7,586 nucleotides of DNA from CAYSBK01 sp964429265 (GCA_964429265.1 CAYSBK010000120.1:1-7586); one strand, 5' to 3'; positions 1-6,589 are shown, counted from the first letter of the stretch. Notes: generated by a model not told the origin, from the sequence alone. Numbers and translations: made by a program.

Positions 1-108
1 GCGAAAGGCTACTGTATTTCTGCACATTCCTGTAGTATCTATAAAATTGCCTGACTTTATAAATCAAGTTCAAGTTCATGTTCATGGACGCTCTAATTTT
101 CCCAAAGA
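1..108. other. AT-richer non-coding left edge
   Basis: This stretch lies downstream of the leftward glycosyltransferase gene. It is visibly richer in A and T than the rest of the window. No reading frame with recognisable protein character was found on either strand. I see no GC-rich hairpin followed by a T-run on the leftward transcript, so the end of the glycosyltransferase message is not explained by an intrinsic terminator here. A short hexamer repeat (65-88) is listed separately. A gene or terminator could lie just beyond the left edge. Confidence 0.5.
65..88. repeat. degenerate tandem hexamer, about four copies
   Basis: Four consecutive hexamers read CAAGTT, CAAGTT, CATGTT and CATGGA. 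The first two are identical, the third differs by one base, and the fourth keeps only its first half in common. The tract sits in non-coding DNA 20 bp beyond the stop codon of the leftward gene. It is short enough to have arisen by slippage and has no assigned role. Confidence 0.45.
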
Positions 109-1032
109 TCAGGGTATTTTGACCTTGAAGCATTCTGATCCACAATGTGTTTCTGCTGGTTTGTTCTGTGAAACAAAATCGATATCCAGCCGGTAGCCCT
201 GTCGGTACTTTTCCGCCAGGGCTTCCACGGTGTGTTCCCGGCCGCCGTCAAACAAATTCTCCGTCGAGGTATTTACCATGTTGACCTGTATCGCGGTGGC
301 GCAATGTTTCTGGAAGTAAAGGTATTGGGGCAATTGTTCGCTGTGCTGCCGGCACCACCGGCAGTTCCACGATTCCAGCGTGTTCGGACTGTAAAAGAAG
401 CCGAACGACTTCAAAATCTTTCGCGTGTTAACCAGGCGCCCCAAAACCTTCATCAGCCCCGCCCCGGGCGCGAATAACTTCCTGGCCAGCCGGTTGCCGC
501 TGACAACGCTGTTAATTACCCGCCGCACCAGCTCAACCGGATACACCGTCGCACAAAGCTCAAAAGGATACCGTGTGTTCGCCGTCCGGCCGTCCGGCCA
601 GCGAAGCCGATACACCTGTTCGCCGTTGACGGACACCTCGTCGATATGGTCGCCGCCGGCCTGCACCATTTCCCTGCCGAATCGCAGCGAGAACCCGAAC
701 GCCTCCGCCGGAAACCGCCTGAACACCCCGTCAATCACTTCCAGCTTAACCGAGTCGAAATATACCACGTCATCGACCCCGAAAAGCAGGTATTCCGTCT
801 CTATTCGCCCAAGCAGCCCCAGCAAATCACTGTGAAAATCACCCTCCCGTATCACCCGGCAATCCGGGTAGCTGTTGAATACGTCCTCGTACTCAGCCTC
901 GAAAAGCTCAGGCTTGTACACAATGTAGCTGTCTATCGACTCCCGCGAAAAGTACCTGTACAGGCTTCGGAGGTATCCTTCGAGTTGCAGCGGCCGGTTC
1001 CTGCTGAATACCACGTTTGTCAGCCTGCCCAT
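109..1032 (-). CDS. putative glycosyltransferase, GT-A/GT2-like
   Basis: A 307-residue protein that looks like a sugar-nucleotide-dependent glycosyltransferase acting in cell-surface polysaccharide synthesis; donor and acceptor are unknown. The N-terminus (residues 6-26, with FSRNRPLQLEGYLRSL) has the first beta-strand and helix pattern of GT-A folds. The segment LLFGVDDVVYF (82-92) offers D87-D88 as the candidate metal and nucleotide-binding acidic motif. Near the C-terminus, residues 250-286 (VN...ENLFDGGREHTVEALAEKYRQGYRLDID) resemble the tail of glycosyltransferase-like proteins found in polysaccharide loci. There is no signal peptide or membrane segment, so it is probably cytosolic. The ATG is supported by AGGGA on the minus strand (1040-1044), 7 nt upstream. 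The gene stands alone, divergent from the etf cluster, with its own promoter candidate. The family is assigned from pattern only; the function is inferred and unconfirmed. Confidence 0.72.
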   Translation of the reverse strand: MGRLTNVVFSRNRPLQLEGYLRSLYRYFSRESIDSYIVYKPELFEAEYEDVFNSYPDCRVIREGDFHSDLLGLLGRIETEYLLFGVDDVVYFDSVKLEVIDGVFRRFPAEAFGFSLRFGREMVQAGGDHIDEVSVNGEQVYRLRWPDGRTANTRYPFELCATVYPVELVRRVINSVVSGNRLARKLFAPGAGLMKVLGRLVNTRKILKSFGFFYSPNTLESWNCRWCRQHSEQLPQYLYFQKHCATAIQVNMVNTSTENLFDGGREHTVEALAEKYRQGYRLDIDFVSQNKPAETHCGSECFKVKIP

Positions 1033-1069
1033 ACCACGGTCCCTAAATTACCTGCCATCATTCGCCGTA

Positions 1070-1097
1070 ATCATAATGCTCTCGCAGCCGATTTCAA
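1070..1097 (-). promoter_or_regulatory. sigma70-like promoter of the glycosyltransferase gene
   Basis: On the minus strand, TTGAAA (1092-1097, 5 of 6 to consensus) is separated by 16 bp from TATGAT (1070-1075, 5 of 6). Transcription would begin near 1063, giving a leader of about 30 nt before the ATG that includes the AGGGA ribosome binding site. Match quality, spacing and position all agree. It is still a prediction, and the host's promoter consensus is not known. Confidence 0.55.
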
Positions 1098-1119
1098 GGC
1101 CACACGGACACCTTCCTGT

Positions 1120-1136
1120 CGAAGGCCCCGCCTTCG
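1120..1136. repeat. perfect inverted repeat, 7-bp arms
   Basis: CGAAGGC and GCCTTCG flank the 3-nt spacer CCC. The repeat lies 23 bp upstream of the -35 box of the leftward promoter candidate and 36 bp upstream of the -35 box of the rightward one. It could form a tight hairpin in RNA or serve as a binding site for a dimeric regulator serving both genes. No T-run follows on either strand, so it is not an intrinsic terminator. A chance GC-rich palindrome cannot be excluded. Confidence 0.4.
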
Positions 1137-1172
1137 CAGCAACAGCCCCCGGCGCTGCACCACGCTTTTGTA

Positions 1173-1200
1173 TTGACGCCCGCGCAAATCTCGCTAAATT
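1173..1200 (+). promoter_or_regulatory. sigma70-like promoter candidate for the etf cluster
   Basis: TTGACG (1173-1178, 5 of 6) and TAAATT (1195-1200, 4 of 6) are 16 bp apart. Initiation near 1207 would give a leader of about 65 nt before the GTG start of etfB. It is the best rightward match I saw in the spacer and is well placed, but the -10 box is only moderate. Confidence 0.4.
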
Positions 1201-1259
1201 ACTCACAGCCGCCTCGAATCGACGACGGTACATATTGGTTTGCCGTATTGCTGAATATC

Positions 1260-1274
1260 AGGAGCCGGCACGTG
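1260..1274 (+). promoter_or_regulatory. ribosome binding site fixing the GTG start of etfB
   Basis: AGGAG (1260-1264) is followed after 7 nt by GTG (1272-1274). This pairing sets the etfB start at GTG, because protein homology begins immediately afterwards with the AYNCVVLIKQVPD segment typical of EtfB N-termini, and there is no suitable ATG nearby in that frame. Confidence 0.75.
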
Positions 1275-2183
1275 GCTTACAATTGCGTCGTATTGATAAA
1301 ACAGGTACCGGATACCGCCAGGATCACCGGCCAGGCGATGAATCCCGACGGCACGGTCAATCGCTCGGCCCTGCCGGCGATCTTCAACCCGGAAGACCTC
1401 AACGCCCTCGAACTGGCCCTGACCATCAAGGACGAGCACGGCGGCACCGTCACCGTCGTAACTATGGGCCTGCCGGCCGCCGCACAGATACTGCGAGAAG
1501 CCCTCTACCGCGGCGCCGACGACGCCATTCTGCTTACCGACAGAAGATGCGCCGCCAGCGACACCCTGGCCACCAGCTACATCCTCAGCTGCGCTGTGAG
1601 AAAACTGCCCTACGACCTCGTCCTCTGCGGCAGGCAGGCAATCGACGGCGACACCGCTCAGGTCGGCCCCCAACTGGCCGAGAAACTCAACCTCCCGCAA
1701 ATCACATACGTCGAGCACCTCGCCGACCTCCACGACGACACCATAACCGCCAGACGCAACATCGGCAACGGCTGGCAGCTCGTCCGCTGCAGGCTGCCCG
1801 TATTGCTGACCGTCACCGCCGACGCCAACGAACCACGCTTCCCCGCCGCCAGGAAAATGATGAAGTATAAAAATGCCCTGGCACCGGCCGAGGTCGAACA
1901 GCAGATAAAACAACTCAACCCCGACGCCGACGACGAGACGATCACCGACCTGGTCCGCCGTCGCTGCCGACAATTGCAGGAAAAGGGTCTGCTGATTAAG
2001 CAATGGAACCTCGACGACGTCGGCGCCGACCTGAACTGGTGCGGCCGAACCGGCTCCCCCACCAAGGTGCACCGCATCCAGAGCGTCGTGCTGGCCGCAA
2101 AGGAAACCAAGCACGTCCAACCCACCGACCAGGGCCTTGCCGATATGATACACGAACTCATCGAGAATCGAATCATTGCATAA
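1272..2183 (+). CDS. etfB: electron transfer flavoprotein, beta subunit
   Basis: EtfB pairs with EtfA as a cytosolic heterodimer that carries electrons between flavin dehydrogenases and a quinone, NADH or ferredoxin partner. From the GTG start it has 303 residues, longer than the usual 250-265. Recognisable segments are VLIKQVPDT (7-15), FNPEDLNALELAL (38-50), LLTDRRCAASDTLATS (87-102), CGRQAIDGDTAQVGPQ (119-134), the strand before TVTADANEPRF (180-190) and TGSPTKV (260-266). The LLTDR...DTxAT and DGDTAQVGP segments and the C-terminal arm (267-303) resemble clostridial Bcd/EtfAB-type EtfB more than the mitochondrial type. About 36 charged, helix-like residues (206-241) interrupt the family alignment just after the segment that docks to dehydrogenases in known ETFs. 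First gene of the cluster; etfA follows after 30 bp. The identification is secure; the bifurcating-type assignment is inferred by eye. Confidence 0.93.
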   Translation: MAYNCVVLIKQVPDTARITGQAMNPDGTVNRSALPAIFNPEDLNALELALTIKDEHGGTVTVVTMGLPAAAQILREALYRGADDAILLTDRRCAASDTLATSYILSCAVRKLPYDLVLCGRQAIDGDTAQVGPQLAEKLNLPQITYVEHLADLHDDTITARRNIGNGWQLVRCRLPVLLTVTADANEPRFPAARKMMKYKNALAPAEVEQQIKQLNPDADDETITDLVRRRCRQLQEKGLLIKQWNLDDVGADLNWCGRTGSPTKVHRIQSVVLAAKETKHVQPTDQGLADMIHELIENRIIA

Positions 2184-2213
2184 CAGTCCCAAAGCAGGAA
2201 AAGAGACCGATTG

Positions 2214-3281
2214 ATGATACCCGTAAACAGAAAAGGCGACGTCTGGGTCTTTGCCGAGCAGCACAACGGCACGCTGGCCGACACACCACTGGAACTTATG
2301 AGCAGGGCACGGACCCTCGCCGACATCCTCAACGTGAGGCTGGCGTCGGTCCTGCTCGGCCACAACGTCGGCCACCTCGCCCAGACACTTATTCACCACG
2401 GCGCAGACCTCGTTTATCTCGCCGAACATCCACTCCTGGCCGATTACCAGACAAACAGTTACGCCAAGGTTATCTGCGGCTTGATTCGCAAGTATCACCC
2501 GCAGATTGTGCTTTATGGCGCAACTGCCACAGGACGTGACCTGGCACCGCGAATCGCCAGTGCCACAAAGGCGGGCCTCACCGCCGACTGCACCGACCTG
2601 CAGATAGGTGACCATCAACCCGCCGGCGGCAACGGCCGGGTTCACAAGAATCTCCTGTTCCAGATAAGACCCGCATTCGGCGGCAACATCATCGCAACCA
2701 TTATCAATTACGACCGCTGGCCCCAGATGGCCACCGTCCGCGAAGGCGTGATGCCGCTTGCCGCCGCCGACCCCACCAGGCAAGGCCGGATCATCACCGA
2801 AAACGTCGACGTCACACCCGACGACCTGCCGCTGGAAATCCTCGACCAGCACCAGCGACCCAGGAAGGTCAATCTCAAGGCTGCAAGGATAGTTGTCGCC
2901 GGAGGTGCAGGCGTCGGCAGCAAGGAAAACTTCAGGCTCATCTGGGACCTGGCAAACTGCCTCGGCGCCGCACCTGCCGCCAGCCGGGCCGCCGTCGACC
3001 TGGGCTTCATCGACAGGGACCATCAGGTCGGGCAGACCGGAACCACCGTCCGCCCAAGTCTCTATATCGCCGTCGGCATAAGCGGTGCCATTCAGCACCA
3101 GGCCGGAATGGCCCAGAGCCGCAAAATCGTCGCAATCAACAACGACCCCGACGCTCCCATCTTCCAGATAGCCCACTACAAAATCGTCGCAGACCTTAAC
3201 GACGCAGTACCAAAAATGATAAAGGCCATAAGAGAAAAAACTTTCAAACCGCAACGGGAACAAATCGAGACAACGGGCTAA
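2214..3281 (+). CDS. etfA: electron transfer flavoprotein, alpha subunit
   Basis: EtfA binds the electron-carrying FAD in its C-terminal domain and forms the ETF heterodimer with EtfB. The product has 355 residues, slightly longer than typical (about 310-340). Its N-terminal domain contains YGATATGRDLAP (101-112), GLTADCTDL (121-129), RPAFGGNIIATI (152-163) and PQMATVREGVM (170-180), closely matching the pattern of clostridial EtfA. The FAD domain starts near residue 224 (ARIVVAGGAGVGSKENF) and includes SRAAVD (257-262, with the flavin-contacting Arg258), QVGQTG (271-276) and a full EtfA signature from LYIAVGISGAIQHQAG to IVAIN (283-309, His295). No fused ferredoxin domain is present. ATG at 2214 is preferred over the adjacent TTG at 2211; a purine-rich AGGAAAAGAG tract (2196-2205) lies upstream. 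Only 3 bp separate it from the dehydrogenase gene, implying co-transcription and probable translational coupling. Confidence 0.95.
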   Translation: MIPVNRKGDVWVFAEQHNGTLADTPLELMSRARTLADILNVRLASVLLGHNVGHLAQTLIHHGADLVYLAEHPLLADYQTNSYAKVICGLIRKYHPQIVLYGATATGRDLAPRIASATKAGLTADCTDLQIGDHQPAGGNGRVHKNLLFQIRPAFGGNIIATIINYDRWPQMATVREGVMPLAAADPTRQGRIITENVDVTPDDLPLEILDQHQRPRKVNLKAARIVVAGGAGVGSKENFRLIWDLANCLGAAPAASRAAVDLGFIDRDHQVGQTGTTVRPSLYIAVGISGAIQHQAGMAQSRKIVAINNDPDAPIFQIAHYKIVADLNDAVPKMIKAIREKTFKPQREQIETTG

Positions 3282-3284
3282 GGT

Positions 3285-5087
3285 ATGGCAAACTTCTACA
3301 GGGACAACGACGACATCCGGTTCTTGTTCAGGCACATCGACTTGCGGCCTTTGGCCCGGATGCGCGAAGAAAACTTCACGTTCGCCCGGCAGTTCGATTA
3401 CGCCCCCGCCGACGCCGATGAAGCCATCCGCAACTACGAGATGGTGCTGGACTCGCTCGGTGCCCTCAGCGCCGAGTTCATAGCTCCCCGAGCTGAGGAT
3501 GTCGACCGCCAGGGCAACACCCTCAACCCCGACGGCTCTGTCACTTACGCACAGGGAACCCGCGAAAACCTTCAAAAGCTCGCACAGGCCGAGGTAATGG
3601 GTTTCACCCTGCCGTTCCGCTTCGGCGGACTGAACTTCCCGAACCTGATCTACTCGATGGCCATCGAAATCGTCTCCCGCGCCGACGCCGCCCTGATGAA
3701 CATCTTCGGCCTGCAGGGCATCGCAGAAACCATAAACGCCTTCGCCTCCGAAGAAATCAAGCAAAAATACCTCCACGATTTCTCGGCCGGCAAGATCACC
3801 GGCGCAATGGTCCTTACCGAGCCCGACGCCGGCTCAGACCTCCAGGCCGTAAAACTTCGCGCCTTCCAGGACGATAACGGCAACTGGCGCCTCCACGGCG
3901 TAAAACGCTTCATAACCAACGGATGCGGCGACGTGTTGCTCGTGCTGGCCCGCAGCGAGCCGGACCGCTCCGGCGGCCTCGGCCTGAGCCTGTTCGTCTG
4001 CGAAAAAGGACCCACCGTCCATATCAGAAGGCTCGAAGACAAGCTCGGCATCCACGGCTCGCCCACCTGCGAGATATTCTTCGACAACACCCCCGCCCAG
4101 CTTATCGGCGAGCGACAGCGAGGACTGGTCACCTACGTTATGAGCCTGATGAACGGTGCCCGCATCGGCATCGCCGCGCAGTCCGTCGGCATAGCAGAAG
4201 CCGCCTTTCGCGTCGCCCGTGAATACGCCGCCAGCCGAAAGCAATTCGGCGTCGCCATCGAGCATCTGCCGGCCGTGCGCGATATGCTCATAGATATGAA
4301 AATGCAAATCGAGGCCGGCAGGGCGCTGTTGTACGAAACCTCACGCGTGGTGGACATCGACGTCGGCTACGCCAGGCAGCTCCAGGCAGACCGACCCACC
4401 GACAAGGAACACGCAAAAAAACTAAAGGAAGCCGCCCGCAGTTACAAACGCTACGCCGCAATGCTGACCCCGATGAGCAAGTACTACTGCTCCGAAATGT
4501 GCAACCGCGTCGCCTACGACGCAATCCAGGTCCTCGGCGGAAGCGGCTATATGCGCGATTATCCCGTCGAACGACACGCCCGTGACGCCAGGATTACAAC
4601 CATATACGAGGGCACGAGCCAGCTCCAGATCGTCGCCGCCGTCCGCGCCGTCTGCAGCGGCACCGCCGCAAAGTTCATCGACGAGCTCGCAGCACGACAA
4701 TATCCCCCTTCTCTCGAACCGCTGCTGTCGCAATTACGCACCGCCGGCGAACAGCTTGCCAGGGCCGTAGCCTTCGTCAAGCAACAGGGCAACGAGTATA
4801 TGGACCTGTACGGCCGGCCGCTGGTCGACATAGCAATCGACCTCATAATCGGCCATCTCTTTTGCCGACAGGCCGACACCACCGTCGATATGCAAGTCAC
4901 CCTCCCCGGAGACACAAACGGCGACGCCCGGACCATCCCAATGAAAATGCGAAAGGAATTGTTCGCCCGCCGCTATATCACTCGCGCCATCCCCAGAATC
5001 AACGCCGCCGTCCAAATCATCTGCAGCGGTGACAGGTCCAGCTTCACCGATTACCCCGCAATGGTCGGTGCCCCCCAAACGGAGTAG
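3285..5087 (+). CDS. long acyl-CoA dehydrogenase with C-terminal extension
   Basis: FAD enzyme interconverting an acyl-CoA and its trans-2-enoyl-CoA, with the neighbouring ETF as the obvious electron partner. At 600 residues it far exceeds the usual 380-400 of short- and medium-chain types. Order: an N-terminal helical segment with a non-standard leader (1-45), helical domain (46-170), beta domain with the first family signature VLTEPDAGSDLQA (176-188), flavin and substrate segments GARIGIAAQSVGIAEAAF (291-308) and SRKQFG (317-322), then the second signature Q-x2-GGSGYMRDYPVERHARD (415-435). The catalytic base is Glu442 in IYEGTSQLQ. A charged stretch (362-390) expands the C-terminal helical domain, and residues 455-600 form a further mostly helical extension as in the long FadE-like class. 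Substrate chain length cannot be read from sequence. No strong ribosome binding site precedes the ATG, so translation probably depends on coupling to etfA, whose stop is 3 bp upstream. Confidence 0.92.
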   Translation: MANFYRDNDDIRFLFRHIDLRPLARMREENFTFARQFDYAPADADEAIRNYEMVLDSLGALSAEFIAPRAEDVDRQGNTLNPDGSVTYAQGTRENLQKLAQAEVMGFTLPFRFGGLNFPNLIYSMAIEIVSRADAALMNIFGLQGIAETINAFASEEIKQKYLHDFSAGKITGAMVLTEPDAGSDLQAVKLRAFQDDNGNWRLHGVKRFITNGCGDVLLVLARSEPDRSGGLGLSLFVCEKGPTVHIRRLEDKLGIHGSPTCEIFFDNTPAQLIGERQRGLVTYVMSLMNGARIGIAAQSVGIAEAAFRVAREYAASRKQFGVAIEHLPAVRDMLIDMKMQIEAGRALLYETSRVVDIDVGYARQLQADRPTDKEHAKKLKEAARSYKRYAAMLTPMSKYYCSEMCNRVAYDAIQVLGGSGYMRDYPVERHARDARITTIYEGTSQLQIVAAVRAVCSGTAAKFIDELAARQYPPSLEPLLSQLRTAGEQLARAVAFVKQQGNEYMDLYGRPLVDIAIDLIIGHLFCRQADTTVDMQVTLPGDTNGDARTIPMKMRKELFARRYITRAIPRINAAVQIICSGDRSSFTDYPAMVGAPQTE

Positions 5088-5094
5088 CAAATCT

Positions 5095-5769
5095 ATGCTC
5101 GGCGCCGTAATCTTTGACTTCGATGGCGTGATAACGGATTCTGAAATCCTCCATCTGCAGGCCTTCAACCGCGCACTTGCACCCTATGGCACCCAGATTT
5201 CAAGGCAGGATTACTACAAGCACTACCTCGGCCTTACCGACGTCGAACTGCTCAAACAACTTGCCGAACACGGCCACATCAAACCCGCCTCCATCGAAAA
5301 ACTCGCCCGCGACAAAAAGCACATCTTCGAAAGCCTCGTCCGTACCAAGGCCGACATTATCGACGGCGTCAGAGACCTGCTTTTCAGACTCAGACAGGCA
5401 AACGTCCCGATGGCCATCTGCTCCGGCGCACTGGCCGCCGAAATCGAGCTTGTCCTCGAAAACGCCCGCCTCCGCGACTTCTTCGCCGTTATCGTTTCAG
5501 CCGAACAGGTCCCACGCGGAAAACCCGCACCCGACGGCTTCTTGTTGACGCTGGAGAAGCTTAACCGGAGCGGCTTCGGCCCTCTCACCGCCGACCGCTG
5601 CGTCGTCATCGAGGATTCTCACTGGGGCATCGACGCCGCAAGAGCCGCCGGTATGCACACCGTCGCCGTCACAAACTCCTACCCCCCCGACCAGCTCGCC
5701 GATGCGGAAATCATCATCGACCGCCTCGACCACCTCACTATAGAACAGCTCCACGAACTATGCGCGTGA
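5095..5769 (+). CDS. HAD-superfamily phosphatase/phosphomutase, subfamily IA
   Basis: A 224-residue cytosolic HAD hydrolase of the beta-phosphoglucomutase/phosphatase type. All four HAD motifs are visible: DFDGVITDSE (8-17, nucleophile Asp8 and acid-base Asp10), ICSGAL (108-113, Ser110), RGKPAPDGF (141-149, Lys143) and CVVIEDSHWGIDAA (169-182, Glu173-Asp174). Residues 18-95 form a helical C1 cap, which controls substrate choice. Motif IV with VIEDS and a following AARAAGM helix is typical of sugar-phosphate phosphatases and beta-phosphoglucomutases, but the cap is not distinctive enough to name the substrate. ATG at 5095 is favoured because the family N-terminus begins there; GGAG (5081-5084), 10 nt upstream, lies inside the last codons of the dehydrogenase gene. 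The 7-bp gap places it in the etf/dehydrogenase cluster, where its metabolic link is unclear; house-cleaning of a damaged or inhibitory phosphorylated metabolite is one possibility. Confidence 0.88.
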   Translation: MLGAVIFDFDGVITDSEILHLQAFNRALAPYGTQISRQDYYKHYLGLTDVELLKQLAEHGHIKPASIEKLARDKKHIFESLVRTKADIIDGVRDLLFRLRQANVPMAICSGALAAEIELVLENARLRDFFAVIVSAEQVPRGKPAPDGFLLTLEKLNRSGFGPLTADRCVVIEDSHWGIDAARAAGMHTVAVTNSYPPDQLADAEIIIDRLDHLTIEQLHELCA

Positions 5770-5846
5770 CCGCCGGTCAACATCAGGCTTGCACGCCGCC
5801 AGCAGTGTGTTTATCTTGGAAATACTTGAGAGTTTAGGGATAACCG
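5770..5846 (+). promoter_or_regulatory. 77-bp gap with weak promoter candidate
   Basis: The gap separates the HAD gene from the rhomboid gene. TTGCAC (5789-5794) and TATCTT (5812-5817) are 17 bp apart and together form a weak sigma70-like match (3 of 6 and 4 of 6). The stop codon of the HAD gene lies in a small inverted repeat, TGACC-GCC-GGTCA (5767-5779), with no T-run behind it, so termination there is doubtful. The protease pair could therefore have its own start or be read through from upstream. Confidence 0.25.
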
Positions 5847-6584
5847 ATGTTTCCGCTGCAGGACAACATACCCAGCCGCCGCGTGCCTGTTGTCACGTAT
5901 CTACTGATACTGGCGAACTCTGTGGTTTTCCTCTTCGAATTGTCCCTCTCCCAGCAGAGCCTCGAACGTCTGCTCTACGTCTTCGGGGTGGTACCGGCAA
6001 GATTTTCGAACCCCGCCTGGGGTGCCCACGTTGGATTTACCGCCTGTAGCATCGTGCCGTTTTTCACGAGTATGTTCCTCCACGGCGGCTGGCTCCACAT
6101 CATCGCCAATATGTGGACCTTGTGGATCTTCGGCGACAACGTCGAGGACCGCATGGGTCACCTCCGCTTCTTGATTTTCTACTTGCTTTGCGGTGTGCTC
6201 GGCTCCATCCTGCACGTGTTGACAAACCTTGATTCGCCCGTGCCGACCATCGGAGCCTCCGGTGCCATAGCCGGCGTGCTCGGCGCCTATTTTCTCTTGT
6301 TTCCGCTGGCCGGTGTGCTCGTCGTGTTCCCTGTTTTCTTTTGGCCCTTGTTCTTTGAACTGCCGGCTGTCTTATATCTCGGCTTTTGGTTTCTAAGTCA
6401 GTTCTTCGCCGGAACCCTTTCTCTCGTAGCCACACACAATATCGGAAACGTCGCCTGGTGGGCGCACGTGGGCGGCTTCTTTGCCGGAATGGCTCTTATC
6501 CCGATTTTCACTCCCCGACGCAAACCACGCAGGCCGATGTTCGCCGACGAATACGGAACCACTGGTGCATGGTTCAACTTTTAG
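5847..6584 (+). CDS. rhomboid-family intramembrane serine protease
   Basis: A 245-residue polytopic membrane protein that should cleave transmembrane substrates within the bilayer. The catalytic dyad is visible: Ser138 in TIGASGAIAGVLG (134-146) and His207 in AWWAHVGGFFAG (203-214). The conserved HGGWLHIIANMWTLWIFG block (79-96) supplies His79, His84 and Asn88, corresponding to the GlpG residues around helix 2 that support the oxyanion hole. Six hydrophobic helices can be traced, roughly at 13-31, 78-98, 105-125, 137-160, 166-190 and 200-221, with the short L1 loop between the first two. The tail (223-245) is basic then acidic, probably cytosolic, and there is no extra soluble domain. AGGGA (5836-5840) lies 6 nt before the ATG. 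The next gene follows after 17 bp, so the two are probably co-expressed. The substrate is unknown. Confidence 0.94.
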   Translation: MFPLQDNIPSRRVPVVTYLLILANSVVFLFELSLSQQSLERLLYVFGVVPARFSNPAWGAHVGFTACSIVPFFTSMFLHGGWLHIIANMWTLWIFGDNVEDRMGHLRFLIFYLLCGVLGSILHVLTNLDSPVPTIGASGAIAGVLGAYFLLFPLAGVLVVFPVFFWPLFFELPAVLYLGFWFLSQFFAGTLSLVATHNIGNVAWWAHVGGFFAGMALIPIFTPRRKPRRPMFADEYGTTGAWFNF

Positions 6585-6589
6585 CTTGT

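Larger units (their letters stand above)
1033..1271. other. divergent intergenic region
   Basis: This 239-bp spacer separates the leftward glycosyltransferase from the rightward etf cluster. No protein-like frame was found. It holds a promoter candidate for each direction, an inverted repeat between them, and the ribosome binding sites of both flanking genes. The frame of etfB stays open upstream to 1173, but residues from that part have no ETF character and overlap the candidate -35 box, so they are not treated as coding. Confidence 0.6.

Noticed and set aside
9..33. Imperfect inverted repeat CTACTG...CCTGTAG as a terminator for the glycosyltransferase gene
   Set aside because: Only four outer base pairs are secure, the loop is long, and it lacks the GC-rich stem and U-tract of an intrinsic terminator.
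1173..1271. Upstream extension of etfB to a TTG at 1173
   Set aside because: The added residues have no EtfB character, the TTG coincides with the candidate -35 box, and AGGAG with GTG at 1272 gives a good start where family homology begins.
1203..3776. 857-codon minus-strand open frame as a real protein
   Set aside because: It is exactly antisense and codon-aligned to three genes with unmistakable family motifs. Its translation is rich in V, G and D with no recognisable domain, and codon bias explains the missing stops.
5029..5094. HAD gene starting inside the dehydrogenase gene at 5029
   Set aside because: The extra 22 residues come before the conserved N-terminal strand, and ATG 5095 has GGAG upstream and begins right at the family start.
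5767..5779. TGACC-GCC-GGTCA as a terminator after the HAD gene
   Set aside because: The stem is only 5 bp and no T-run follows.
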